Assembly (NCBI GenBank): GCA_017997855.1
Contig: JAGOEF010000096.1
Span: 1 to 6,215, forward strand
Source: Bacteroidales bacterium
Lineage (GTDB): Bacteria > Bacteroidota > Bacteroidia > Bacteroidales > ML635J-15
DNA length: 6,215 nt
Direction: 5' to 3'
Positions 1 through 6,215 of this stretch are shown here, in pieces. Numbering within the stretch: the stretch's first letter is position 1; every line of letters begins with the position of its first letter. Below the pieces are notes generated by a model. That model saw only the letters and a list, made by a program, of their open reading frames with translations, was not told the origin of the DNA and made no database searches. The position numbers and the translations under genes are program-made.

Positions 1-259
1 AACGAACTGCCCACGACCACATGCCTGCCTGAATATGGGAAGCGCCGATATGCATGATTTTCACCTTACCGTCGCCTTCGAATATAAGCCTGCTGAGCTT
101 GCGGTAAAAGTTATCGAAATACACACGGCCACCGGGCAATACTAACTGCGACGAATCGTAGGCTATAAAATCGTATGTGGGCCTCTTATATGGAATACGC
201 TGCTGTGCACCGAGCCACAGCGATAATAAAAGTAACGATATGGTCAGCCACAGCCTCAT
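1..259 (-). CDS. Secreted SGNH/GDSL-like hydrolase, N-terminal part (runs off the left edge)
   Basis: Only the first 86 codons are in the window. The start ATG (259-257) overlaps the stop of the preceding gene in an ATGA arrangement, which fixes the start and suggests translational coupling. Residues 1-18 form a signal peptide (MRLWL, then a Leu-rich core, ending WLGA before QQ), so the product is probably exported. Residues 62-79 read GDGKVKIMHIGASHIQAG. This aligns with the block I region of the upstream SGNH protein (GDGKVRIMHYGDSQIEGD), so the two are paralogs. The presumed nucleophile Ser74 is kept, but the Asp of the usual GDS is Ala73. The other SGNH blocks (Gly, Asn, Asp-x-x-His) lie outside the window, so activity cannot be judged. 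By family, it would hydrolyse or transfer an ester-linked acyl group; the substrate is unknown. Family assignment is fairly secure, function is inferred. Confidence 0.8.
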   Translation of the reverse strand, partial: MRLWLTISLLLLSLWLGAQQRIPYKRPTYDFIAYDSSQLVLPGGRVYFDNFYRKLSRLIFEGDGKVKIMHIGASHIQAGMWSWAVR

Positions 260-1701
260 TGGGGTTTCTTCATTCTTTCGTTGTAGGAACTATATTCAAG
301 AATGAGTGCGTTGTAGAACATGTTAGCAATTACGCTGGTACCCTGGGGTGTAAAGTGGGTAAAATCAGTTCCGGCGAGCGGCGGACTCGCATTTACCCAG
401 GCAATCATGGAGTTTTTTCCGCCCATCGCTTTATACATATCCCAGTAAACGCCTCCGGCTTTGTGGGTGGCTGCCTTTAACTCGTCGCGCACGGTTTCGA
501 GCATAGGATAGGTGATATACTGGTCTTTTTCTTTTACCGACATATCGGAAGGCCCGATAACGATAAAGCATGCATCGGGAACCAGGCGCTTGAGAAATGC
601 CATTTGCGAGTAGAAATAGCTTGCGTGCTGTTTGGCGGCTTTGGCATCTTTGATATAGGGCATTACGTTGCCGCCAAACTGCAGAATGAACAAGTCGATA
701 TCGAGCTTAGCATACATCTGCGAAAGCAGGGTGGCATCGGAAGTGGAAAACACGGTACCGGCACTGCCACGCAAGGCAATATTATCGATATAAACACCTT
801 TGTCATCTTCGAAGGAAATCGCATAAAAATCGGGGCTGTCGCAGCCTTCGAACTCAAATTTCACGTTTTCGAGATAAGTGCTGCTGCTATAAGTAAACAC
901 GTGTAAACCTTCACCCGATTTGAGGGAATCGGTGGTGAGTACCACATCGCCCGAACTAATCGAAATCTTGGTGGAAGCCTTTGCGTTACCGTAGAAAATG
1001 GTGATGGTTTTAAACTGCTTTGTGTTGGAATAGGCTAAGTCGGATTTTCTGAAATTTAACCAGGCTTTATAATTGGTAGTTCCGGGCATGGCGGCCGAAT
1101 CGAGCAGGGGCGAAAAGCGGCTGAACGATATCATAGCACCGTATTTTTTGTTTCTCACACCCACTTGCTGCCCCATATATCCCTGATACCGAATCCAGTT
1201 TTCGGAATTATTCTGAATAATACTGAATTGTGAATAGAGTGCACCTGCCGTGGTAAGCCCCATACCTTTGCCACCAAAACGCGACTGGAATTTATTTCGG
1301 AGAAAGGCAGTAATACGGTCGCCTTCTATCTGACTGTCGCCGTAGTGCATGATGCGGACTTTTCCATCGCCGTCCATCGAGTTCAGTTTTGCAAAGAAGG
1401 GGTCGAGCGCGGTGGTATTCCCGGCAGGGAATTCAAGGGGAGTAACCAGTTTTTTGAGTTCCTCGATATCGAGGGCCGAAATACTATCATCGTTTTCGAG
1501 GTTGTTAATATCAAACTGTTTCGACAGCATCGAATCGATATCCATTTCGGGTTGTTTGGGAGCAAAGAAATCGGAAAACGAAGGGAAATATAATACCACA
1601 TCCTTGCTGATACGAATGCCTTCGCGGGGAAATACTACCATAATAATTCCCAGCATGGCTATCACCACGAGTACAAACAATAAAACCTGTCTTACTTTCA
1701 T
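256..1701 (-). CDS. Membrane-anchored SGNH/GDSL hydrolase with a large insert between blocks I and II
   Basis: A complete 481-residue protein. Residues 5-24 form one hydrophobic segment after a basic N-terminus (MKVRQ), with no clear signal peptidase site, so I read it as a signal anchor holding the enzyme on the periplasmic side. A linker of about 80 residues follows. Block I is GDSQ at 121-124 (nucleophile Ser123); a block II-like Gly312 lies in RGSAG; block III is GGN at 343-345 (Asn345); block V is DFTH at 446-449 (Asp446, His449). The SGNH set is therefore complete and the enzyme is probably active on an ester. Residues 165-308 between blocks I and II are rich in predicted beta strands and may be an inserted accessory (carbohydrate-binding-like) domain. 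The gene starts inside the stop of the LysM gene (overlap 1698-1701) and ends overlapping the next SGNH gene (256-259). The substrate, perhaps an O-acetylated envelope glycan, is inference; a transferase role is also possible. Confidence 0.87.
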   Translation of the reverse strand: MKVRQVLLFVLVVIAMLGIIMVVFPREGIRISKDVVLYFPSFSDFFAPKQPEMDIDSMLSKQFDINNLENDDSISALDIEELKKLVTPLEFPAGNTTALDPFFAKLNSMDGDGKVRIMHYGDSQIEGDRITAFLRNKFQSRFGGKGMGLTTAGALYSQFSIIQNNSENWIRYQGYMGQQVGVRNKKYGAMISFSRFSPLLDSAAMPGTTNYKAWLNFRKSDLAYSNTKQFKTITIFYGNAKASTKISISSGDVVLTTDSLKSGEGLHVFTYSSSTYLENVKFEFEGCDSPDFYAISFEDDKGVYIDNIALRGSAGTVFSTSDATLLSQMYAKLDIDLFILQFGGNVMPYIKDAKAAKQHASYFYSQMAFLKRLVPDACFIVIGPSDMSVKEKDQYITYPMLETVRDELKAATHKAGGVYWDMYKAMGGKNSMIAWVNASPPLAGTDFTHFTPQGTSVIANMFYNALILEYSSYNERMKKPQ

Positions 1702-3128
1702 TTTTTTCCGTAAATTTTAAGTTTCTGACCAATCTGCAACTGCGAAGGGTTGCTGATTCCATTCCATTCCATTATATTTTCGGCACTGACGCCGGGGTAT
1801 TTCTTTGCAATTGTATAGGGAGAGTCTCCCTTTTGAACTGTGTAAGTATCTTTAAGTATATAGCCCTGCAATACCGAAGGTGTTTCGGGTTTTTTAATCT
1901 CGGCGGGCTTTTCGGCAGGCTTTGTTTCGGGTTTAACCACGGTACTGCCTTTTTTAACATAGATGACCAGTTTTTTCCCTGCGTAGATTTTTGTCCCGCT
2001 GATATCGTTCCAGTCTTTGAGGTCAGCCACGCTGACTCCCATTTTTTCGGCTATAGCCCCAAGGTTATCGCCAGACTGAATCGTATAGTATGTTTTTTCG
2101 TAATCGGCACCGGGCGATGTTCGGGCCACTGCATCGTTTTGGTTTACAACTGCAGGCTTAGGTTTCGGGAAAAAGACGGTATCACGGTAATTTGCAATTG
2201 AATCGGCAGCAAGATTAAAGCGCTGAGCATATCCGGCCGGAAGGCGGAAAATAACAGGACGCAGATTTCCGTAGATTATGTCTCCAATGATTTCGGGATT
2301 CATCGCCCGGATTGTTACCTCAGGAATGCTCATATAATCGCTTATTTGCCGGATGTGCAGTTTGCGGTTAACGATTACTGTATCGCCGGCTTGTACCTCG
2401 TGCGATATTCCGGCCAGCATAAAGGACTGATGTATATTGGTGAACAGGATGCAAGCCACAAAGGCATCGAAAGCTGCCAGAGGGGTTTCGGAGAGTTTGC
2501 CGGAACCGGTGAGACGGCGCACTGCTGCAGGACCTTCGGCATAAGCGTAAATTGCCAGACTCCACACACCAAAGGTTTCGTGTAGTTGTCTGAGGTATTT
2601 CGCGGCAGCCATGGCCGATATGGCCGGGTTCATTCTTTCGTCGTACACCGAATCGATATGCAGCGGATACGCTACTCCGGCCAGATAAGGCAAACCCCAG
2701 ATGCCATAGGAATTTGCCTGCCCCGAAAAATCAGGTTTCAAACCGGTAATTGCCAACCCAAAGTCGGTGATGCTAAACGGCAGGCCGGCCGACTGGATAT
2801 TTACGGGGATAGCCCAATCGGTTTTACGGATTATGTTCAGGAGACAGCATTTTTCGGAGGCTGTCAGCCGGTTGAGTTGCCCCAGCATCCAGCGGGCGTC
2901 GTTACTGACTTCATAGGTTTCACCGTCCAACTCTATGTAGGCTGCAATTGCAGGGTTTGAGTTCATGTTGTAATCAGTACAATCGCATGAGCCCGAAAAA
3001 CCGGGGTTAGCCCTGAGATTTGCCATCATCCTGGCAGCATAGTCTTTCATAGCATCCGACTGCGCATGTAAACCGAGGCTGAGCGCTACCAAGATAAATA
3101 CCGCTGCTATAAAAGAGAAAAGCTTCAT
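1698..3128 (-). CDS. Exported MltD-like protein with LysM repeats and a degenerate lytic-transglycosylase site
   Basis: 476 residues from the chosen start at 3128. Residues 1-22 are a good signal peptide (MKLFSF, hydrophobic core, LHA before Q). An in-frame ATG at 3197 would bury this signal behind 23 residues and lies upstream of the promoter-like box at 3146-3153, so I reject it. Residues about 100-215 resemble the MltD transglycosylase domain: YGIWG at 141-145, YDERMNP at 162-168, AAAKYLRQL at 174-182 and YAYAEG at 194-199. The expected catalytic Glu aligns with Ile127, the Gln of GxWQ is Gly145, and the Asn of the YN motif is Ala195, so transglycosylase activity is unlikely. Residues 247-298 match the LysM-like segment typical of Bacteroidota MltD (GDTVIVNRKLH, then MNPEI). 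Two clear LysM domains follow at 345-393 and 427-476, joined by a Lys/Pro/Glu-rich linker (about 394-420). LysM domains bind N-acetylglucosamine-containing glycans, so a wall-binding role is likely. First gene of the operon. Confidence 0.85.
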   Translation of the reverse strand: MKLFSFIAAVFILVALSLGLHAQSDAMKDYAARMMANLRANPGFSGSCDCTDYNMNSNPAIAAYIELDGETYEVSNDARWMLGQLNRLTASEKCCLLNIIRKTDWAIPVNIQSAGLPFSITDFGLAITGLKPDFSGQANSYGIWGLPYLAGVAYPLHIDSVYDERMNPAISAMAAAKYLRQLHETFGVWSLAIYAYAEGPAAVRRLTGSGKLSETPLAAFDAFVACILFTNIHQSFMLAGISHEVQAGDTVIVNRKLHIRQISDYMSIPEVTIRAMNPEIIGDIIYGNLRPVIFRLPAGYAQRFNLAADSIANYRDTVFFPKPKPAVVNQNDAVARTSPGADYEKTYYTIQSGDNLGAIAEKMGVSVADLKDWNDISGTKIYAGKKLVIYVKKGSTVVKPETKPAEKPAEIKKPETPSVLQGYILKDTYTVQKGDSPYTIAKKYPGVSAENIMEWNGISNPSQLQIGQKLKIYGKK

Positions 3129-3145
3129 CGCAAAAATTAAGGCAG

Positions 3146-3176
3146 CAAATATATTGCTTTTCGTTTCTATTAAAAA
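3146..3176 (-). promoter_or_regulatory. Candidate Bacteroidota-type promoter for the LysM-SGNH operon
   Basis: On the minus strand TATATTTG (3153-3146) is an exact match to the Bacteroidota -7 consensus TAnnTTTG. A T-run (3176-3172) sits 18 bases upstream where TTTG would be expected, so the distal element is only a partial match. The box lies 17 bases before the ATG at 3128, giving a short leader. AT-rich DNA makes chance matches easy, so this is a candidate only. Confidence 0.4.
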
Positions 3177-3307
3177 GGATTTTGTTCGAAAACACATGAT
3201 TTAACGAAAGGCATTTAGCGAGCTTGCAGACTTGATTGAATCCGACATAATCAATTAAAGCTGCAGGAACCCATAGAAACATAATTCTATATTTTGCTAA
3301 ATAAGGA

Positions 3308-3337
3308 TTGAAATTTAATTATTTCGATATATCTTTA
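3308..3337 (+). promoter_or_regulatory. Candidate Bacteroidota-type promoter for the phosphorylase gene
   Basis: TTG at 3308-3310 is followed after 19 bases by TATCTTTA at 3330-3337. The second element matches TAnnTTTG at all but the last position, and the spacing suits the Bacteroidota primary sigma factor. Transcription would start near 3343, leaving about 20 bases of A-rich leader before the ATG at 3363. No Shine-Dalgarno sequence is seen, as is usual in this phylum. Confidence 0.45.
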
Positions 3338-3362
3338 CAGTTCAAACCCAAATAAATCTACC

Positions 3363-5846
3363 ATGGCAACTAAAACCACCACTGTTCAAGTTGTTCCTGC
3401 CGAGCCACCTGTAAAACGCGGAATAGGCGCACAAGACCTGAAACAATCGGTCATCGAAAAATTATTTTATCATTTAGGGCGCACACCGGGCAATGCCACG
3501 ATGAACGACTTTTATCTGGCCACCTCGCTGACGGTTCGCGACAGGCTTATGGAGAAGGCTGTTCAAACCTCACACAACGCATTGCAACAAGGGCAGAAAA
3601 TAGTTTGCTACCTGTCGGCTGAATTTCTGATGGGGCCACAACTTGGTGCCAATCTGATAGATTTGGGGGCGACCGATGCTATGCAGCAGGCACTTGCAGA
3701 ACTTGGGGTTCAACTCGAAACCGTAATGGCCTGTGAAGAAGAACCCGGTTTGGGTAACGGAGGACTTGGGCGTCTGGCAGCATGCTACATGGATTCATTG
3801 GCATCGGTGGAAGTACCGGCAGTGGGTTATGGAATACGTTACGAATTTGGAATTTTCGACCAGCTTATCAGAGACGGATGGCAGGTTGAAATCACCGATA
3901 AATGGCTGCAATATGGTAACCCCTGGGAAATTGCCCGACCTGATATGTCGGTATATGTGAAGTTTGGCGGCCATACCGAAACCCATGTCGATGCCGATGG
4001 AAAACAGCATGTGGTATGGACGCCCGACCATGTGGTAAAAGGCCTGCCCTACGACACACCGGAACTGGGTTATCGCGTAAACTCATGCAATTTTCTTCGC
4101 CTTTGGAAGTCGGAAGCTGTTGAATCGTTCGACTTTATGGCGTTTAATCATGGTGATTACTTCAGGGCTGTGCAGGAAAAGATGGTTTCCGAAAATATCA
4201 GCAAGGTGCTCTACCCCAACGATGAATCCGATCAGGGTAAAGAACTCAGGTTAAAACAACAGTACTTTTTTGTTGCCTGCTCGGTGGCCGACATGATGCG
4301 CCAGCATCTTGAATCGGGGGGAAAACCCGAAAACTTCCACCAACGTTTCGTTTTGCAACTGAACGACACCCACCCGGCAATTGCCGTGGCTGAACTGATG
4401 CGGCTGCTGCTTGATGAATATCATCTCGAATACGCAACAGCCTGGGAGGTAACGCGGCACAGCATGTGCTACACCAACCATACCCTTTTACCCGAAGCAC
4501 TCGAGAAATGGCCGCTCGAATTGTTCCGTCGCCTGCTGCCACGGCACCTCGAAATAATTTACGACATCAACTTCTACCTTCTCGAAGCCGTGAAAGAACG
4601 ATATCCTTTCGACCATGGCAAACTATACCGGATGTCGATAATCGATGAATGTTGCAACAAATCGGTGCGAATGGCCAACCTTGCCTGTGCAGGAAGTTAC
4701 GCCATCAACGGTGTTGCAGCCCTGCATACCGAATTGCTGAAATCGAGTGTTTTACCCGATTGGGTCGATATGTATCCCGAAAGGTTTCATAATGTTACCA
4801 ATGGGGTTACCCCACGCAGGTTTGTGATGCTCGGCAACCGTCAACTGGGCGATTTGCTAACCGAAACGGTAGGCAGCGAATGGCCCGGCGACATGACACT
4901 GCTGCGCAAACTCGAAGAGTTGGCTGATGACAAGTCGTTTCAGAAAAAATGGAATACGGTAAAACTGAACAACAAAAAGCACCTTGCAAAACTCATTCTC
5001 GAGCGCACCGGTATTTCCGTTGATCCCAGCTCGATGTTCGACATTCAGGTAAAACGCATTCACGAATATAAACGCCAGCACCTTAATGTACTGAATATTA
5101 TTACGCAGTATCTGCGCATCAAAAACAACCCGGATGCTGAAATGGCTCCACGCACTTATATTTTCGGGGGTAAGGCCGCACCGGGCTACTATATGGCCAA
5201 ACTGATGATTAAATTTATTACTTCGGCAGGTGACGTCATCAACAAGGACCCCGATGTAAAAGGTCGCATCAAGGTGGTTTTCTATCCCGACTTCAATGTG
5301 ACGAATGCACAACCCGTGTACCCTGCAGCCGACCTATCGGAGCAGATATCAACGGCGGGCAAAGAAGCCAGTGGCACCGGCAATATGAAGTTTGCCATGA
5401 ATGGCGCCCTTACCATTGGAACCCTCGATGGTGCCAATATTGAGATCCGTGAAGAAGCAGGTGACGAAAACTTCTTTTTGTTCGGGCTTACCGCTGAACA
5501 GGTGGAAGAAACGCGGCGCAACAATTACGACCCGTATTTTATTTATGAAAACAACCCTGAACTGAAGGCTGTAATAGATTTCATCAACTCGGGAGCTATG
5601 TCGGATGGTGATAAAAACCTTTTTCTGCCCATCACCGATTCGCTGCTCTACCACGACCCCTATATGCTGATGGCCGACTATCCTCTGTACGTTGCTTGTC
5701 AGGATTTTGTAAGCCGGGTTTGGAAGGATAAAAAAACCTGGACCAGAATGTCGATTCTGAATGCAGCGCGGATGGCAAAGTTTTCATCAGACCGCTCGAT
5801 CCGGGATTATTGTGAAAAAATCTGGAAAATAAAACCGGGCAACTAA
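3363..5846 (+). CDS. glgP: Glycogen/maltodextrin (alpha-glucan) phosphorylase, GT35 family
   Basis: 827 residues, a normal full length for classical phosphorylases. The enzyme is cytoplasmic, uses pyridoxal phosphate, and releases glucose 1-phosphate from the non-reducing ends of alpha-1,4-glucans (EC 2.4.1.1). Family motifs occur in order: SAEFLMG (85-91), the glycine-rich EEEPGLGNGGLGRLAA (125-140), NDTHPA (334-339, with His337 as the substrate-site His), NVTNGVTPRRF (477-487), the phosphate-binding KRIHEYKRQ (564-572), FGGKAAPGYY (601-610), and EASGTGNMK (668-676), in which Lys676 carries the cofactor. All key residues are intact. The first 20 residues or so are a low-complexity extension, and I see no counterpart of the phosphorylatable N-terminal serine of animal enzymes. 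Start at 3363 is the first in-frame ATG after the candidate promoter. It stands alone between a divergent operon and a convergent gene. Whether glycogen (GlgP) or maltodextrin (MalP) is preferred cannot be decided, so the symbol is by family only. Confidence 0.96.
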   Translation: MATKTTTVQVVPAEPPVKRGIGAQDLKQSVIEKLFYHLGRTPGNATMNDFYLATSLTVRDRLMEKAVQTSHNALQQGQKIVCYLSAEFLMGPQLGANLIDLGATDAMQQALAELGVQLETVMACEEEPGLGNGGLGRLAACYMDSLASVEVPAVGYGIRYEFGIFDQLIRDGWQVEITDKWLQYGNPWEIARPDMSVYVKFGGHTETHVDADGKQHVVWTPDHVVKGLPYDTPELGYRVNSCNFLRLWKSEAVESFDFMAFNHGDYFRAVQEKMVSENISKVLYPNDESDQGKELRLKQQYFFVACSVADMMRQHLESGGKPENFHQRFVLQLNDTHPAIAVAELMRLLLDEYHLEYATAWEVTRHSMCYTNHTLLPEALEKWPLELFRRLLPRHLEIIYDINFYLLEAVKERYPFDHGKLYRMSIIDECCNKSVRMANLACAGSYAINGVAALHTELLKSSVLPDWVDMYPERFHNVTNGVTPRRFVMLGNRQLGDLLTETVGSEWPGDMTLLRKLEELADDKSFQKKWNTVKLNNKKHLAKLILERTGISVDPSSMFDIQVKRIHEYKRQHLNVLNIITQYLRIKNNPDAEMAPRTYIFGGKAAPGYYMAKLMIKFITSAGDVINKDPDVKGRIKVVFYPDFNVTNAQPVYPAADLSEQISTAGKEASGTGNMKFAMNGALTIGTLDGANIEIREEAGDENFFLFGLTAEQVEETRRNNYDPYFIYENNPELKAVIDFINSGAMSDGDKNLFLPITDSLLYHDPYMLMADYPLYVACQDFVSRVWKDKKTWTRMSILNAARMAKFSSDRSIRDYCEKIWKIKPGN

Positions 5847-5850
5847 GCAG

Positions 5851-5888
5851 AAAAAAAACGAGCCGGATAAAATCCGGCTCGTTTTTTT
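5851..5888. terminator. Bidirectional intrinsic terminator between convergent genes
   Basis: A perfect 10-bp stem (CGAGCCGGAT at 5859-5868 pairing with 5872-5881) closes an AAA loop. It is flanked by eight A (5851-5858) and seven T (5882-5888). It begins four bases after the phosphorylase stop. Because the A tract becomes a T tract on the other strand, the same hairpin can end transcription of the phosphorylase gene from the left and of the LemA gene from the right. Confidence 0.93.
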
Positions 5889-5900
5889 AATATCGATACA

Positions 5901-6215
5901 CTAGAACTCCACTTTGACCGCTTTGGCCGCCTCTTCGTCGGCTTTAAAATATCCATAGGTTTTAAACCCGAAGATTTTTGAATAGATGTTTCTCGGGAAT
6001 TTACGGATATAGGCATTGTAGTCTTTCACTGTTTCGTTATAAGCCATGCGGGCGGCCTGAATCATGTTTTCGGTATTTTGCAATTCAGCCGAAAGTGTCG
6101 CAAACTGCTGGTCGGCTTTCAGGTTGGGATACTGCTCCACGGTAACCATAAGGCGGCTGAGTGAGCCACTCAGGTCGTCTTGTGCAGCCTGGTATTTTGC
6201 AATATTTTCTTCGGT
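5901..6215 (-). CDS. lemA: LemA family protein, C-terminal part (runs off the right edge)
   Basis: 104 codons are visible, entering at the right edge in frame and ending at TAG (5903-5901). LemA proteins are usually about 190 residues, so roughly the C-terminal half is present; the N-terminal membrane segment is outside. Family hallmarks counted from the first visible residue: VEQYPNLKADQQF (about 26-38), the coiled helix with TENMIQAARMAYNETVKDYN (about 48-67), then the FPRNIYSKIFGF stretch (about 72-83), YFKADEEA and the typical closing KVEF. LemA proteins are helical envelope proteins of poorly known function. The internal ATG at 6149 is not the start, because the reading frame stays open and LemA-like (SRLMVTVEQYP) upstream of it. 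Convergent to the phosphorylase gene and sharing its terminator. Confidence 0.93.
   Translation of the reverse strand, partial: TEENIAKYQAAQDDLSGSLSRLMVTVEQYPNLKADQQFATLSAELQNTENMIQAARMAYNETVKDYNAYIRKFPRNIYSKIFGFKTYGYFKADEEAAKAVKVEF

Noticed and set aside
175..906. Open frames on the plus strand at 175-480 and 604-906
   Set aside because: They lie opposite the two SGNH genes, have no recognisable motifs or start signals, and the minus-strand proteins carry clear family motifs across the same DNA.
1756..1770. Three tandem copies of ATTCC
   Set aside because: They lie inside the second LysM domain and simply encode the conserved MEWNGI stretch; three copies of a 5-mer here are a codon coincidence.
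3129..3197. Longer form of the LysM protein starting at the in-frame ATG at 3197
   Set aside because: It would add 23 residues before an otherwise ideal signal peptide and would place the start upstream of the exact TAnnTTTG box at 3146-3153.
3232..3256. Small inverted repeat TTGATT ... AATCAA in the divergent intergenic region
   Set aside because: Six A/T-rich pairs with a loop of about 11 bases are weak and expected by chance; no further sign of an operator or small RNA.
3129..3362. Possible riboswitch or small RNA in the divergent intergenic region
   Set aside because: I see no stable stem, known riboswitch core or internal terminator; both candidate leaders are only about 10-20 bases long.
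4857..5654. Open frames on the minus strand at 4857-5312 and 5349-5654
   Set aside because: They are antisense to the phosphorylase in its most conserved part, including the cofactor-binding segment; no promoter or protein family is evident.

Overview
The window looks like chromosomal DNA of a Bacteroidota member. No Shine-Dalgarno sequence is evident before the readable starts. The intergenic promoters resemble the Bacteroidota -7 consensus TAnnTTTG. The protein at 1698-3128 has the layout of Bacteroidota MltD-like proteins: lytic-transglycosylase fold, an internal LysM-like segment, then C-terminal LysM repeats. Order or genus cannot be fixed from this alone. There are no RNA genes, mobile elements or CRISPR arrays, and no sign of recent transfer.

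Layout: positions 1-3128 hold three genes on the minus strand, read right to left. They are an exported MltD-like LysM protein (3128-1698), a membrane-anchored SGNH/GDSL hydrolase (1701-256) and a second secreted SGNH-like protein cut by the window edge (259-1). Both junctions are 4-base ATGA overlaps, so the genes form one translationally coupled operon. A 234-base divergent intergenic region (3129-3362) carries one candidate promoter per direction. On the plus strand follows a complete classical glycogen/maltodextrin phosphorylase (3363-5846). A strong hairpin with A and T tracts on either side (5851-5888) separates it from a convergent gene, the C-terminal half of a LemA family protein (5901-6215, minus strand, cut by the right edge).

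How the genes fit together: the phosphorylase is a self-contained cytoplasmic enzyme of glycogen or maltodextrin breakdown, and nothing links it to its neighbours. The minus-strand operon is the most interesting part. Its first protein is built like a peptidoglycan lytic transglycosylase, but the positions expected to hold the catalytic Glu, the Gln of the GxWQ motif and the Asn of the YN motif are all changed. It is probably a non-catalytic, wall-binding protein. It is coupled to two paralogous SGNH proteins outside the inner membrane, one with a complete Ser/Gly/Asn/His set and a large insert. I infer a cell-envelope system that adds or removes acyl groups on peptidoglycan or another envelope glycan, scaffolded by a dead transglycosylase. 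The substrate cannot be read from the sequence, and the rest of the operon lies beyond position 1.
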